Below are positions 8,745 to 18,841 of a stretch of DNA of 64,000 nucleotides, piece by piece. The stretch is from Sphingobium nicotianae. Lineage in GTDB: Bacteria; Pseudomonadota; Alphaproteobacteria; Sphingomonadales; Sphingomonadaceae. A program made the position numbers and the translations under genes. Numbering within the stretch: the stretch's first letter is position 1; every line of letters begins with the position of its first letter. The notes below the pieces were generated by a model. The model worked only from the letters and a program-made list of their open reading frames with translations. It did not search any database and was not told where the DNA came from. The stretch covers positions 143,557-207,556 of the forward strand of contig NZ_JAHGAW010000011.1 in assembly GCF_018603885.1 (NCBI RefSeq), in the 5' to 3' direction.

Positions 8745-10898
8745 ATGAACATCATGGCCCATCGCCTGGAAGCCGGGCAGTTCCATACGATCGAAGCCAA
8801 GGGTCACCTCATCCACTATGACAACAATGCCGCAGGATGGCGCTATGCGACCCTCCTCGACAAGGAACCCGAGACGATCGAGTGGATCGACAGCTTCGAG
8901 CCGGGCGATACTTTGTGGGATATCGGCGCCAATGTCGGCATCTACAGCGTCTATGCCGGCGTAAAGGGTATCCGTACGCTGGCCTTCGAACCGCACTTCG
9001 CCAATTATCAGCAACTGTGCTGCTCGATCGCGCTCAACGGGCTGCAGGATCTGGTGACGCCGCTATGCCTGGCGTTCGACAATCGCAAATCGATCGGCGA
9101 GCTGAATCTGGCCAGTCTCGACGTTGGGACGTCGATGAGCAATTTTGGCGCCGCTCTGGATTTCCGCGGTCAGCCGTTCGTTCCGGCCTTCCGCCAGGGC
9201 ATGATCGGCTATGATATCGACAGCTTCATCGCCGATTTCGGACTGGCGATTCCGACTCACCTCAAGATCGACGTCGATGGCATCGAACTGGCGATCGTGC
9301 AGGGCGCGCAGGCGCTCCTGGCCAACGAGACGTTACAGTCCGTCTCGATCGAGCTCATCGAAAGCGACCTCGATCAGGTTGCGAGCGTGACCGCACTCCT
9401 TGAAGGCGCCGGGCTCCAGTTCGTCCACAAGAAGCAGAATGCCCATTTTGCGACGCCCCAGACCGCCGATGTGAAAAATTTCCTGTTTCATCGCGATCCT
9501 GCCAAGCTGCTGCGCGCCACGACGCCGGGTGCCGACGCCGGCCCCGATGAGGATGACGAGGCGCTGGTGACGGTCGACCAGATCGTCGAGCGGATCGTCA
9601 GCCGGATCGAGGCAGCGCCTGTCGACGGCGACCCGTGCGATCATCTCGTCATGGAGGGCCTGTTCGCGTCGAATGTCTATCGCGAGCTTCTCGCGCGCCT
9701 GCCCCAGGATAGTGCGCTTGAGCCGATCGCGCATCCTGATGCGGTCGACAGCGACGGTCGCGTCACGCGCTACCTTCTCGATCTGACGCGCAATTCGCTC
9801 GCGCGGCTCGATCCTGACGATCAGCAATTCTGGCAGGCAATGATCGAGGTCTTCACCGCGCCCGCCATCGCGCGCGCCGTTGTCGCCAAGTTTGAAGACA
9901 AGCTGCGCGATCGTTTCGGCGACGACATGCCTGAGCTGATCGCCGTTCCCCTGCTCTATCGCGATTTCCCGGGTTATCGTATCGGCATTCATCCCGATGC
10001 GGCGAGCAAGGTCGCCACGCTGCAATTCTATCTGCCGGCGGACGAGACGCAGGCGCATCTGGGGACCGTATTCCACCGCAAGGGCGCAGCGGGCTTTGAA
10101 CGCGTGAAGACCAACAACTTCCACCCCAACAGCGCCTATGCCTTTGTGCGGACGGAAGAGAGCTGGCACAGCGTCGATGAAATCGGCCCGCACGAGGCGC
10201 CCCGCAATACGATCGCCCTCACCTTCTACATCAAGGGGCAGGAATATAGGTCGGCGCCCATGGCGGACATGAACTCGATCGCGCCCCAACCGGCCGCGGT
10301 TGCCCCGACCCCATCCCACATCCTCAACGACGTCTACGATGCGTCGATGAGCGAGGCGCTGCGCGTCCTCGCCGCCACCTTCACGCGCCGCGACGATGTC
10401 GCCACCCTGTTCCTAGAGGGCGGCACGGGCGTCGAGCTGGGCGTTGCCGGGGGCGACTTTTCCGAACGCATCCTCAAGCGCTCGAAGGTCGGCTATCTTT
10501 ACAGCATCGACATGTGGGCCGGCGATCGCGGCCATGACATGGATCAGTATCGCGAGACCATCGTGCGCCTGGCGCCCTATCGCGACCGCAACGCCATCTG
10601 GCGGATGCGCTTCGAGGATGCGCTGCCGCTCTTCGCCGACCATTCGCTCGATTATGTCTATGTCGATGGCTATGCCCATGACGGCGAGCTCAACGGCGCG
10701 ACCTTCCGCGACTGGTTCCCCAAGCTGAAGCGGGGCGGCTTCATCGCGGGGGACGACTACCACGCCGATTGGCCGCTGGTAGTCGCAGCCGTCGACAGGT
10801 TCGCGGCCGATGTCGGGCTGGAGCTCCACGTGATCAGGTGCGGCGAGGTCGATACCTGGAATTCCAAATATCCGACCTGGTTCGCGATGAAGCCCTGA
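8745..10898 (+). CDS. Three-domain enzyme: FkbM methyltransferase, 2OG-Fe(II) oxygenase, class I methyltransferase
   Basis: ATG at 8745 follows gaggaga; a TTG at 8730 is less likely. The product is 717 aa. Domain 1 (about residues 50-215) is FkbM-like: WDIGANVGIYSVYAG near residue 57, then LAFEPH and KIDVDGIE. Domain 2 (about 285-500) looks like a 2-oxoglutarate/Fe(II) oxygenase with an intact metal triad, H416-x-D418 and H475, plus R487 for the 2OG carboxylate. Domain 3 (about 545-717) is a Methyltransf_24-like fold with GVELGVAGG at 562-570, YVDGYAHDG and GGFIAGDDY. The three activities together suggest sugar O-methylation and hydroxylation. kdsD-kdsA follow closely, pointing to a lipopolysaccharide or other surface glycan. 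The exact substrate is unknown. Confidence 0.75.
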   Translation: MNIMAHRLEAGQFHTIEAKGHLIHYDNNAAGWRYATLLDKEPETIEWIDSFEPGDTLWDIGANVGIYSVYAGVKGIRTLAFEPHFANYQQLCCSIALNGLQDLVTPLCLAFDNRKSIGELNLASLDVGTSMSNFGAALDFRGQPFVPAFRQGMIGYDIDSFIADFGLAIPTHLKIDVDGIELAIVQGAQALLANETLQSVSIELIESDLDQVASVTALLEGAGLQFVHKKQNAHFATPQTADVKNFLFHRDPAKLLRATTPGADAGPDEDDEALVTVDQIVERIVSRIEAAPVDGDPCDHLVMEGLFASNVYRELLARLPQDSALEPIAHPDAVDSDGRVTRYLLDLTRNSLARLDPDDQQFWQAMIEVFTAPAIARAVVAKFEDKLRDRFGDDMPELIAVPLLYRDFPGYRIGIHPDAASKVATLQFYLPADETQAHLGTVFHRKGAAGFERVKTNNFHPNSAYAFVRTEESWHSVDEIGPHEAPRNTIALTFYIKGQEYRSAPMADMNSIAPQPAAVAPTPSHILNDVYDASMSEALRVLAATFTRRDDVATLFLEGGTGVELGVAGGDFSERILKRSKVGYLYSIDMWAGDRGHDMDQYRETIVRLAPYRDRNAIWRMRFEDALPLFADHSLDYVYVDGYAHDGELNGATFRDWFPKLKRGGFIAGDDYHADWPLVVAAVDRFAADVGLELHVIRCGEVDTWNSKYPTWFAMKP

Positions 10899-10913
10899 CC
10901 GGAGCCGCGATCC

Positions 10914-11933
10914 ATGTTTTATGACATCAAGCAACGTCTCGCTCTCCGGAGCAACCTCACCGCCGAGCAGATGCTTGCGCACGGCCGCTCGGTGCTTGCC
11001 ATAGAGGCGAGTGCCCTCACCCAGCTTGGCGACCAGCTGGACGAATCCTTTCCGCAGGCGATCGAGCTGCTGCTGGCGACCAGCGGCCGCGTGATCGTCA
11101 GCGGCATGGGCAAATCCGGGCATGTCGCCCGCAAGATGGCGGCGACCTTCTCGTCGACCGGCCTCCCCGCCTTCTTCGTCCATCCCGGCGAGGCCGCGCA
11201 CGGCGATCTTGGCATGATCACGCCGGGGGACGTGCTGGTCGCGCTTTCCAATTCCGGTGCGACAAGCGAGTTGCAACCGATCATGCGGCATGCGCGTCTT
11301 CTTGACTGCCCGGTGATCGGCATCACATCGCAGCGGGGCTCGCCGATGGGCCAGATCGCCACCGTCTGCCTGACCCTGCCACGGGTCCGCGAGGCATGCC
11401 CTGCGAACATCTCGCCGACCACCACGACAACCCTGATGCTCGCGCTGGGCGACGCCCTTGCCGTCACCGTTATGCACGCCCACGGCATCTCCCGCACCCA
11501 GCTCGAACTGCTGCATCCGGGCGGATCGATCGGCTCGCGCTTGCTGCCGGTCGACAAGATGATGCACGAGGGCGCCGAGCTTCCGCTCGTGTCGGCCGAC
11601 GCGCCAATGCAGGATGTGCTGGTTATAATGACCGAGAAAAGCTTCGGCATCGCCGGCGTGATCGACGCGGCCGGGCGTCTGATCGGCACGATCACGGACG
11701 GCGACCTACGCCGCAAGATCGACGGTTTGCTTGCGCGCAGCGCGGGCGACGTCATGACCGCGAGCCCCAAGACCATCCCAGGCGGAACCTATGCCGAGGA
11801 CGCCTTCGCGATCATGACCATCAATCGGATCACGGCCCTGTTCGTCATGGATGCCGATGCGCCGGAGAGGCCCATCGGCCTGCTCCACATCCACGATCTC
11901 AATCGTCTCGGCATGACGCCGGCCCAGCAATGA
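10914..11933 (+). CDS. kdsD: D-arabinose-5-phosphate isomerase (KpsF/GutQ family)
   Basis: This 339-aa protein has an N-terminal SIS domain ([20 protein letters not shown], then [12 protein letters not shown]) and two C-terminal CBS repeats (roughly residues 205-330), the standard KdsD/KpsF layout. It converts ribulose 5-phosphate to arabinose 5-phosphate, the first committed step of Kdo synthesis, in the cytosol. It begins 15 bases after the three-domain enzyme, with ggag before ATG, and its stop overlaps kdsA as ATGA. The run is therefore probably one operon from 8745 onward. Confidence 0.93.
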   Translation: MFYDIKQRLALRSNLTAEQMLAHGRSVLAIEASALTQLGDQLDESFPQAIELLLATSGRVIVSGMGKSGHVARKMAATFSSTGLPAFFVHPGEAAHGDLGMITPGDVLVALSNSGATSELQPIMRHARLLDCPVIGITSQRGSPMGQIATVCLTLPRVREACPANISPTTTTTLMLALGDALAVTVMHAHGISRTQLELLHPGGSIGSRLLPVDKMMHEGAELPLVSADAPMQDVLVIMTEKSFGIAGVIDAAGRLIGTITDGDLRRKIDGLLARSAGDVMTASPKTIPGGTYAEDAFAIMTINRITALFVMDADAPERPIGLLHIHDLNRLGMTPAQQ

Positions 11934-12793
11934 GCTATGGCGCGCGCATGACAGAAACCCACCCGGACTATCGCACCGTCACGATCGGCCAGATCGAGGT
12001 GGCCAATGACCGGCCCCTGGCGCTGATCGCCGGCCCCTGCGCCATGCAATCGCGCGCGCATGCGCTGGAGACGGCGCAGGCGCTGGTCGAGATGACCGCG
12101 GCGATCGGCATGCCGTTGATCTACAAGTCTTCTTTTGACAAAGCCAACCGCACGTCGGCCAACGCGCCGCGCGGTATCGGCCTCGCTAAGGCACTCGACA
12201 TCTTCGCCGAGGTCAAGGAGCGCTTCGGCTGCCCGGTGATCACCGACGTACATGAAAACGGCCACTGCGCCCCGGTCGCCGAAGTTGTCGACGTCCTCCA
12301 GATTCCGGCTTTCCTTTGCCGCCAGACCGATCTCCTGCTTGCGGCGGCCGCGACCGGCCGCGCCATCAACGTCAAGAAGGGGCAGTTCCTCGCACCGTGG
12401 GACATGGCCAATGTTGCCGCGAAGGTCCGTAGCACCGGCAATGACAGGATCCTGCTCACCGAACGCGGGGCGAGCTTCGGCTATAACACGCTGGTGAGCG
12501 ACATGCGTGCCCTTCCCATTCTGGCCGAGACTGGTTGCCCGATCGTCTTCGACGCGACCCACAGCGTACAGCAGCCCGGCGGCCAGGGTACCAGCTCAGG
12601 CGGCGAGCGCCGCTTCGTTCCGGTGCTGGCCCGCGCGGCCGTTGCAATCGGCGTCGCGGCCGTCTTTATCGAGACGCATGAAGACCCGGACAATGCCCCG
12701 AGCGACGGGCCCAATATGGTGCCCCTCGACGAGCTACCAGCCCTTCTTGCCGACCTGCAGGCATTTGATGCGCTGGCCAAGCGCATCGGCTGA
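11930..12793 (+). CDS. kdsA: 3-deoxy-8-phosphooctulonate synthase
   Basis: The 287-aa product condenses arabinose 5-phosphate with phosphoenolpyruvate to make Kdo-8-phosphate for lipid A core assembly. Family signatures are [10 protein letters not shown] near the start, [12 protein letters not shown], the CRQTDLL segment, [13 protein letters not shown], and [14 protein letters not shown]. The start at 11930 overlaps the kdsD stop by four bases (ATGA). ATG at 11948 (MTETHPDY) is an alternative that would shorten the protein by six residues. Length and motifs are complete. Confidence 0.95.
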   Translation: MSYGARMTETHPDYRTVTIGQIEVANDRPLALIAGPCAMQSRAHALETAQALVEMTAAIGMPLIYKSSFDKANRTSANAPRGIGLAKALDIFAEVKERFGCPVITDVHENGHCAPVAEVVDVLQIPAFLCRQTDLLLAAAATGRAINVKKGQFLAPWDMANVAAKVRSTGNDRILLTERGASFGYNTLVSDMRALPILAETGCPIVFDATHSVQQPGGQGTSSGGERRFVPVLARAAVAIGVAAVFIETHEDPDNAPSDGPNMVPLDELPALLADLQAFDALAKRIG

Positions 12794-12808
12794 TCTCGCG
12801 AAGGAATT

Positions 12809-13711
12809 TCAGAAACCGCCGCCGGTCAGTTTCTGACAGATCATATCGAGCTGCTCGAGACTGGAATACTGCAAGGTCAGCGATCCCTTGCCGCCCTCGT
12901 GACTGATGCCGACCTTGAGGCCGAGCAGATCCGACAAATGCTGCTCCATCGCAACAAGATCGGGATCGCGCGATCCCGAGGGTGCCGCCTTCTCTCCACG
13001 TGACGATTCGCCGCCGTCGCGTGCAACGCGCACCAGCCGCTCGGTCTCGCGAACGGACAAATCCTTCGCCGCAATGTCATTCGCCAGTGCGATGCTGTTG
13101 GGCGCGCCGATCAGTGCGCGGCCGTGACCCATGCTGAGCCGGCCCGCCATGACGAGATCCTGCACCTCTCCCGGAAGATCGAGAAGCCGCATCAGGTTTG
13201 CGACGTGGCTGCGCGACTTTCCGACGATTCGCGCCAGCCCTTCCTGGCTGTGCTGGAACTGGGCGATGAGACGCCTGTAGGCCTGTGCCTCCTCGATCGG
13301 GTTGAGATCTTCCCGCTGGATATTTTCGACGAGCGCGATCTCCAGCGTTTCGCCCTCGCTAAAGTCGCGCACGATTGCGGGGATCTCGTGCAGCTGTGCC
13401 TTCTGCGCAGCACGCCACCGCCGTTCGCCGGCGACGATCTGATAGCGCTCGCCGGGCTTCGCCCGTACGATAATCGGCTGGATGACGCCGCGCGCACGAA
13501 TACTCTCGGCAAGCTCGTCCAGCGCCGATTCATCGAAATGGCGGCGTGGCTGATCCGGATGTGGAGCTACCCGCGCGATGGGGAGGAGTTGGATGGAACG
13601 ATCGCCGCTCGACGAATCGCCATCGGACTTGCCGCGCACCGGTACATCGCGATTCGCCTCGCCGAGCAATGCGGAAAGGCCACGGCCGAGAGGGCGCCGG
13701 GCGTCGCTCAT
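12809..13711 (-). CDS. parB: Chromosome-partitioning protein ParB
   Basis: The 300-aa protein starts at ATG 13709-13711 ([18 protein letters not shown]), a highly typical ParB N-terminus that includes the ParA-stimulating region. The CTP-binding/clamp domain is visible as [21 protein letters not shown] and [16 protein letters not shown], followed by a helix-turn-helix ([19 protein letters not shown]) that reads parS, and a C-terminal dimerisation segment. It binds parS and spreads as a CTP-dependent clamp to position origins with ParA. The start overlaps the parA stop by ATGA. Three parS-like sites lie 0.9-4.7 kb upstream of it. Confidence 0.96.
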   Translation of the reverse strand: MSDARRPLGRGLSALLGEANRDVPVRGKSDGDSSSGDRSIQLLPIARVAPHPDQPRRHFDESALDELAESIRARGVIQPIIVRAKPGERYQIVAGERRWRAAQKAQLHEIPAIVRDFSEGETLEIALVENIQREDLNPIEEAQAYRRLIAQFQHSQEGLARIVGKSRSHVANLMRLLDLPGEVQDLVMAGRLSMGHGRALIGAPNSIALANDIAAKDLSVRETERLVRVARDGGESSRGEKAAPSGSRDPDLVAMEQHLSDLLGLKVGISHEGGKGSLTLQYSSLEQLDMICQKLTGGGF

Positions 13712-14490
13712 GCGGCAATCTCCTGTTTCGGCAGTCGGTCGATCAACTCTCTTGCAAGCGCCATATAGGCTTCCGAGCCGGCGCAACGCATGTCGTAAAT
13801 GAGCGCGGGCATCCCATGGCTGGGCGCTTCCGAAAGGCGCACGTTGCGCGGAATAACCGTCTTGAACACGAGATCGCCAAGGCAGGCGCGCACATCGTCG
13901 GCGACTTGATCGGTGAGACGATTGCGTCGATCATACATGGTCAGCGCCACTCCCAGGATCGACAAACCCGGGTTGAAGCGGGCACGGATGCGTTCGACCG
14001 TCTGTAGGAGCTGGGAGAGCCCCTCAAGCGCGAAGAACTCGCATTGCAGCGGCACCAGCACGGATTGGACCGCGATCATGGCGTTGACGGTCAGCAGCCC
14101 GAGCGAGGGCGGACAATCGATCAGGCACACATCCCAGCGATGGTCACTCCCGTTCGAGAAGGCGTTGATCAGCCGGTGGGTACGCTGCTCGACTTCGATG
14201 AGTTCGATTTCGGCGCCCGAGAGATCCTGCGTTGCGGGGATCAGATCAAGTCCTGGCACCAGAGTGGCCATGACGGCTTCATCAAGAGTGCAATCACCCA
14301 TCAACAGGTCATAACTCGAATGCCCACGGTCGCGCTGATTGATCCCGAGTCCCGTGGAAGCATTGCCCTGGGGATCGAGGTCGATCAGCAGCGTGCGATG
14401 ACCGGTCGCGGCAAGCGCGGTGGCGAGATTGATGGCGCTGGTCGTTTTCCCGACCCCGCCCTTCTGATTGGCGATGGCGATGCTGATCAT
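13708..14490 (-). CDS. parA: Chromosome-partitioning ATPase ParA
   Basis: The 260-aa protein has the deviant Walker A motif KGGVGKTTSAINLATALA at residues 11-28 and the Walker B/switch region CLIDCPPSLGLLT. It lacks the N-terminal DNA-binding extension of plasmid ParA, so it is the chromosomal type. It forms an ATP-dependent nucleoid gradient that pulls ParB-parS complexes apart. It overlaps rsmG upstream and parB downstream, each by ATGA, so the run mnmG-rsmG-parA-parB is co-translated. Confidence 0.96.
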   Translation of the reverse strand: MISIAIANQKGGVGKTTSAINLATALAATGHRTLLIDLDPQGNASTGLGINQRDRGHSSYDLLMGDCTLDEAVMATLVPGLDLIPATQDLSGAEIELIEVEQRTHRLINAFSNGSDHRWDVCLIDCPPSLGLLTVNAMIAVQSVLVPLQCEFFALEGLSQLLQTVERIRARFNPGLSILGVALTMYDRRNRLTDQVADDVRACLGDLVFKTVIPRNVRLSEAPSHGMPALIYDMRCAGSEAYMALARELIDRLPKQEIAA

Positions 14491-15182
14491 GACGGTTTCC
14501 GCACGCGGGACGAATTGCTCCGTCCGCCATGCGGCGCGTAAGAAAAGCTGCTGGGCCGACGGACAAGCTGATTGATGGTCACGATAGCGCTTTCGGGATC
14601 GGTGATGCTCTGTTCCACGTGAAACACAGCTTGCCAGTCGCGGCGGATGATTTCCAGTTCCTTCTCGCCCTGACGGCCTTTTGGTAACAGCCAGACGGTC
14701 TTTTCATCCGACAGGTGGCGCGCGGTCATCAGCAGACGATCCAGCGGTGCATAGGCCCGCGCTGATATGACCGCGGCGGGTTCCCTGAACCGACTATTCT
14801 CCACCTTCCCCCCGATCACCTCCGCATGGCGAAGGCCAAGCTCATCGACGCAGCGCTGAAGGAAGGCCACGCGCAATGGGCGAGCTTCTACAAGCTTCAT
14901 GGGCGAATCCCGCAGGCAGGCAATGACAATTCCCGGAAAGCCGGCACCCGTCCCAAGATCGATCCAGTCGGCATCCGCCCTGGGCGGCGGTGCCAGGCGG
15001 ACCAGTTGCGCCGAGTCGGCAATGTGCCGCGCCCAGATATGAGGGCGGCTACTGCCGGAAATCAGGTTCTGCCGATCGGCTTCATCCAGCACCAATTCGA
15101 CGAAGCGGCGCAATCGGTCCCCACCCTCGCTGTCCCACCAGCCCTGTTTGGCGAGCCATGCCTGAGCCTCTTCTTCGGTCAT
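14487..15182 (-). CDS. rsmG: 16S rRNA (guanine-527-N7)-methyltransferase
   Basis: The 231-aa product has the SAM-binding motif [16 protein letters not shown] near residue 71 and the [14 protein letters not shown] segment of RsmG/GidB. It methylates G527 of 16S rRNA using S-adenosylmethionine. The gene lies between mnmG and parA with 4-base overlaps on both sides. A near-perfect parS palindrome (14611-14626) falls within its C-terminal coding part, so this stretch carries both protein and partition information. The C-terminus is slightly longer than is usual for the family. Confidence 0.93.
   Translation of the reverse strand: MTEEEAQAWLAKQGWWDSEGGDRLRRFVELVLDEADRQNLISGSSRPHIWARHIADSAQLVRLAPPPRADADWIDLGTGAGFPGIVIACLRDSPMKLVEARPLRVAFLQRCVDELGLRHAEVIGGKVENSRFREPAAVISARAYAPLDRLLMTARHLSDEKTVWLLPKGRQGEKELEIIRRDWQAVFHVEQSITDPESAIVTINQLVRRPSSFSYAPHGGRSNSSRVRKPS
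14611..14626. promoter_or_regulatory. parS site 1 (ParB binding)
   Basis: The 16 bases TGTTCCACGTGAAACA differ at one position from the widely conserved chromosomal parS consensus TGTTTCACGTGAAACA. The site lies inside rsmG, about 0.9 kb from parB and about 9.5 kb from the proposed origin, a normal position for centromere sites. Confidence 0.85.
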
Positions 15183-17035
15183 GCGGCGCGTTGTCGCACG
15201 GCGACGAGCAACGCCGCCAGGGCCGCCGGCGTGATTCCGCGAATTCGCGCAGCGGCACCCAGCGTTTCCGGTCGAGCGAGGTCCAACCGCTCAATCATTT
15301 CGGCGCTCAGCCCGCCGATGCCCGCGAAATCGAGATTGGTAGGCAATGCGATCGCTTCATTGGCGCGCAGTGCCCGGACCTCGGCCTCCTGTCGCTCGAC
15401 ATAGGGCGCGTAGATTGCGTCCTGCATCACCTCGCCAAGGAGATCGGCATCCGTGTCTTTCAGGATGTTCGGGAACACGGCCGCCAGATGCTCCATCGTC
15501 ACCGCCGGAAAGCGGACCCATTCCCGAAGAGGCCGGCGAATGCCATCGTCGCGAACGTCCGCACCGGCCAGTTGCAGCGAACCCGGCGGCGCGATCTCGT
15601 CGAACAAAGTATCAAGGTTGTGGCGCGCGCCAACCCTCTCTTCCAACCAGCGCACACGGTCCTCGCCTACGAGGCCCAGTCGCGCCCCTATCGGCGTCAG
15701 CCGGGTGGCGGCATTATCCGCGCGTAGGCGCAACCGAAACTCGGCCCGCGCCGTCAACATCCGATAGGGTTCGGTGATTCCCTGGAGACAGAGATCGTCG
15801 ATCAACACGCCGAGATAGCTCTCCGCCCGGTCCAGCACCAACGGCTCCAAATCCAACGCATGAGCTGCTGCATTGGCCCCGGCGACAACGCCCTGCGCCG
15901 CTGCCTCCTCATAGCCGGTCGTCCCATTGATCTGTCCTGCGAGAAAGAGACCGGGCATTGCTGACAGACCAAGCCGACGATCGAGCGCGCGCGGATCGAT
16001 ATGATCATATTCCACCGCATAGCCGGCGACGACCATCTCGACCTGCTCGAGACCAGGCAGCGTGCGCAGGAAGGCCAATTGCACGTCCGCGGGCAGCGAG
16101 GTGCTCAGCCCATTCGGATAGACGAGGTGCGTCGTCAGACCTTCCGGCTCGAGGAAGATCTGGTGTCCGTCCCGATCGCCGAAGCGAACGACCTTGTCTT
16201 CAATAGACGGGCAATAACGCGGACCGCGCCCCTCAATGTCTCCGGAGAACAATGGCGATTGGTCGAGCCCATCGCGAATGATCTGGTGCGTATCGTCGTT
16301 CGTTCGCGTTATTGCGCACGCAAGCTCCGGCTGGCGCATCGCCTCGGGCAGACCGAGAAACGACATGCTCCAGACGTCGCGATCCGTCGGCTGGGCGTCC
16401 AGCCCTCCCCAGTCAATGGTGCGTCCGTCGAGCCGCGCGGGCGTCCCCGTCTTGAGGCGGCCCATTGGAAGGTCGAACGCACGTAGCTGCTGAGCGAGCA
16501 TATTCGCGGCATGTTCGCCCAGCCTGCCCCCCACCATCCGCTCGGCGCCCCGGAATAGGCGACCGCCGAGGAACGTGCCCGTCGTCAGCACAACAGCGCT
16601 TGCGCAAATCACGGAACCGTCGCCGAGAACGACGCCCGATACACGGCCATGCTCAACCTTCAGGGCAGCCGCCTCTCCGGCAATCACTTCGAGGCCAGAC
16701 TGTGTCGCGACCATTTCCTGGATGGCGGATCGATACAGCAGGCGATCTGCCTGAACACGTGGTCCGCGCACCGCTGCGCCCTTGCTGGCATTCAGCATAC
16801 GCCGGTGGATCGCTGCGCGGTCGGCCGCGCGCGCCATAAGACCATCGAGCGCGTCCACTTCGCGGACGAGATGCCCCTTGCCCAATCCGCCAATCGAAGG
16901 GTTGCAAGACATCTCGCCGATGCGCGCCGGATCGGCCGTCACAAGAGCAACGCGGGCGCCGCGCCGGGCCGCCACTGTCGCCGCCTCTGTTCCAGCATGG
17001 CCGCCGCCGACGATGATGACGTCGAATTTGTTCAT
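15179..17035 (-). CDS. mnmG: tRNA uridine-5-carboxymethylaminomethyl modification enzyme, FAD subunit
   Basis: This 618-aa protein starts with the FAD-binding motif [20 protein letters not shown] and contains [20 protein letters not shown] and the TGTFLGG loop, all hallmarks of MnmG/GidA. It works with MnmE to install the cmnm5 group on wobble uridines of tRNAs, using glycine and a folate one-carbon donor. Its stop overlaps rsmG (ATGA). A parS-like palindrome lies 54 bases upstream of its start, in the gap to mnmE. Confidence 0.96.
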   Translation of the reverse strand: MNKFDVIIVGGGHAGTEAATVAARRGARVALVTADPARIGEMSCNPSIGGLGKGHLVREVDALDGLMARAADRAAIHRRMLNASKGAAVRGPRVQADRLLYRSAIQEMVATQSGLEVIAGEAAALKVEHGRVSGVVLGDGSVICASAVVLTTGTFLGGRLFRGAERMVGGRLGEHAANMLAQQLRAFDLPMGRLKTGTPARLDGRTIDWGGLDAQPTDRDVWSMSFLGLPEAMRQPELACAITRTNDDTHQIIRDGLDQSPLFSGDIEGRGPRYCPSIEDKVVRFGDRDGHQIFLEPEGLTTHLVYPNGLSTSLPADVQLAFLRTLPGLEQVEMVVAGYAVEYDHIDPRALDRRLGLSAMPGLFLAGQINGTTGYEEAAAQGVVAGANAAAHALDLEPLVLDRAESYLGVLIDDLCLQGITEPYRMLTARAEFRLRLRADNAATRLTPIGARLGLVGEDRVRWLEERVGARHNLDTLFDEIAPPGSLQLAGADVRDDGIRRPLREWVRFPAVTMEHLAAVFPNILKDTDADLLGEVMQDAIYAPYVERQEAEVRALRANEAIALPTNLDFAGIGGLSAEMIERLDLARPETLGAAARIRGITPAALAALLVAVRQRAA

Positions 17036-17088
17036 GGCGCCGCTCTAGCCCTCGCGGCGAATGGGGTCAAAGCCTCTATCGGCCCCCC

Positions 17089-17102
17089 GTTCCACGTGGA
17101 AC
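17089..17102. promoter_or_regulatory. parS-like site 2, between mnmG and mnmE
   Basis: GTTCCACGTGGAAC is a perfect 14-base palindrome with the parS core CACGTG. It lacks the outermost consensus bases but keeps the GTTC/GAAC arms. It sits in the short intergenic gap upstream of mnmG, so it could also influence transcription of the mnmG-parB run. Confidence 0.75.
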
Positions 17103-17151
17103 ATAATAGGAAAAGCGTCCCAACAATCCCGGCCGAGAATCCCGGCCGCCT

Positions 17152-18453
17152 TCACTTTCCTATGCAGAATCCGGAAAAAAGTTCATCCAGAACGGCATCG
17201 GTCGTCGCCCGCCCCGTCAACTCATCCAATGCGCCAAGCGCCTGGCGCAGGCATTCACCGATCAGTATGTCGTCCTCGAGGCCGGCTGCATCTCGAAGCG
17301 AAACCGCCGCCCGCTGAAGGGCTGTGCGCTGCCGCCGCGACAGCGCATAATCTCCCGGCATAGGCAGCAGGGATTGCGCGGTATCGCAGAGCATTTCGAC
17401 CAGCTCGTCCATGCCCTGCCCTGTTAGAGCCGACACCGACACGCCGTCCCTCCTCTCCTTTTCCCTATCCGCTTTGGCCGCGACCTGGATAATCCTGGCG
17501 TCCGTCTCTGGAGCCGCCCGTCCCTCGCCAAGCCAAAGCAGAATGTCCGCTCCTGCTATCAGTGTCTCCGCGAGCGCCATCCCGACGCGCTCGATGGCGT
17601 CCTCTGTTGCGCCACGAAGCCCCGCCGTGTCGGCGATCACCATCGGAATGCCGCGGATCGCCAGGGACGCTTCGATTACATCACGCGTTGTGCCTGCAAT
17701 GGGAGAGACGATCGCCCCCTCCCGGCCGATCAGCCGATTGAACAAGGTCGACTTACCCGCATTCGGCGGCCCCCCGATCGCCACTCTGACGCCGTCTCGC
17801 AATCGGTCGGCAGATGGTTTGCTCAGGTCGGCGTCCATGTCGTCCGCAATGGCGACACAGGCATCGCCAAACCCGGTCAATGCGCTTGTCGCTTCCACGT
17901 CCCCCTCATCGGAGAAATCAATCCTTGCCTCGACCTCCGCGGCGAGACGTCGAAGCCCGGTCGTCCATAATTCGATCTTGCGTGACAACGCCCCGCCCAT
18001 CATTGCCATCGCCGCACGGCGCTGCAGCGCCGTCTCCGCCGCCAGCAAATCGCCCAGGCCTTCGATCGACGCGAGGTCCGTCTTGCCATTGACGAATGCG
18101 CGCCGCGTGAACTCCCCTGGTTCGGCGAGCCGGAGGCCCGGCAAGCGCTCAAGGGCCGTTTCAATCCCTCGCAAAACAGCGCGCGAGCCGTGCCCATGCA
18201 GCTCGGCCATATCCTCTCCGGTCTCGGTGCGCGGGCCGGGGAAGATGATGAGCAGGCCCTCATCGAGCGTTTCACCCGTCGCCGGATCGATGAAGCGGCG
18301 GAAAGCAGCTTGACGCGGCGCAGGCAGATCGCGCGTGGTAAGAGCTCGGGCGGCCGTCATTGCCGCCGGGCCGGAGAGGCGGACAACAGCGATCGCCGCG
18401 GGCGGTTGCCCGCTCGACAAGGCAAAGATTGTGGAGGTCTCGGGCGCGCTCAT
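17152..18453 (-). CDS. mnmE: tRNA modification GTPase MnmE
   Basis: The 433-aa product has the three-part MnmE layout: an N-terminal folate-binding domain (IFALSSGQPPAAIAVVRLSG, then GEFTRRAFVNGK), a G domain (GGPPNAGKSTLFNRLIG, SPIAGTTRD, DTAGLR), and a helical domain ending in the conserved CIGK, where the Cys is essential. It partners MnmG in wobble-uridine modification. Length is normal and all G motifs are present. Confidence 0.96.
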   Translation of the reverse strand: MSAPETSTIFALSSGQPPAAIAVVRLSGPAAMTAARALTTRDLPAPRQAAFRRFIDPATGETLDEGLLIIFPGPRTETGEDMAELHGHGSRAVLRGIETALERLPGLRLAEPGEFTRRAFVNGKTDLASIEGLGDLLAAETALQRRAAMAMMGGALSRKIELWTTGLRRLAAEVEARIDFSDEGDVEATSALTGFGDACVAIADDMDADLSKPSADRLRDGVRVAIGGPPNAGKSTLFNRLIGREGAIVSPIAGTTRDVIEASLAIRGIPMVIADTAGLRGATEDAIERVGMALAETLIAGADILLWLGEGRAAPETDARIIQVAAKADREKERRDGVSVSALTGQGMDELVEMLCDTAQSLLPMPGDYALSRRQRTALQRAAVSLRDAAGLEDDILIGECLRQALGALDELTGRATTDAVLDELFSGFCIGK

Positions 18454-18456
18454 CTC

Positions 18457-18472
18457 AATATTTCACGTGGGA
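18457..18472. promoter_or_regulatory. Degenerate parS-like site 3, upstream of mnmE
   Basis: The bases TATTTCACGTGGGACC keep the CACGTG core and TTTCACGTG left arm of the parS consensus but deviate in the right arm. It lies immediately upstream of the mnmE start and within 4 kb of the other two sites. Affinity is uncertain. Confidence 0.45.
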
Positions 18473-18475
18473 CCT

Positions 18476-18742
18476 TCACCGATCCTTCTTCGTCGGCCCA
18501 TTAGCCCCGCCCGCTGCGGCATTGATGCCCAAATCCATCAGGCTCGCGAAGAGCTTCATGCCAGCGTCGCCCATGGGAGACATGCTTCGGAACATGCGTT
18601 CCATCTGCTCAAGATTGGTCTGGCCGCTCATCGCGTCGGTTGCGGCCTGCAGATAGAGATCGTGGATCGGCTTCATGTCCGGCAGCCCCATGAAAGCCCG
18701 GGCTTCCTCGGGCGTGCAATCGACGTTGACGGTGAATTTCAT
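18476..18742 (-). CDS. Conserved small protein (DUF6489-like)
   Basis: An 88-aa protein beginning MKFTVNVDCTPEEARAFMGL, which matches my recollection of the DUF6489 family common in sphingomonads. It has a short amphipathic middle with many methionines (QMERMFRSMSPMGDAGM) and a basic C-terminus, with no signal peptide. It lies just upstream of mnmE on the same strand and may share its transcript. Function is unknown. Confidence 0.7.
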   Translation of the reverse strand: MKFTVNVDCTPEEARAFMGLPDMKPIHDLYLQAATDAMSGQTNLEQMERMFRSMSPMGDAGMKLFASLMDLGINAAAGGANGPTKKDR

Positions 18743-18841
18743 GGCTCTCGCTCCGTGTGATCGCTGGCCGGCATCACTGCCAGAGATGCCCCAAACGCGC
18801 GGGCTTGGCCAGAATTTTCCCCGATTCGCGCTGAGCCTGGC

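Noticed and set aside
12994..13004. CACGTG core inside parB as a fourth parS
   Set aside because: The flanks (ctctcCACGTGacg) do not match the parS arms, so it is probably chance.
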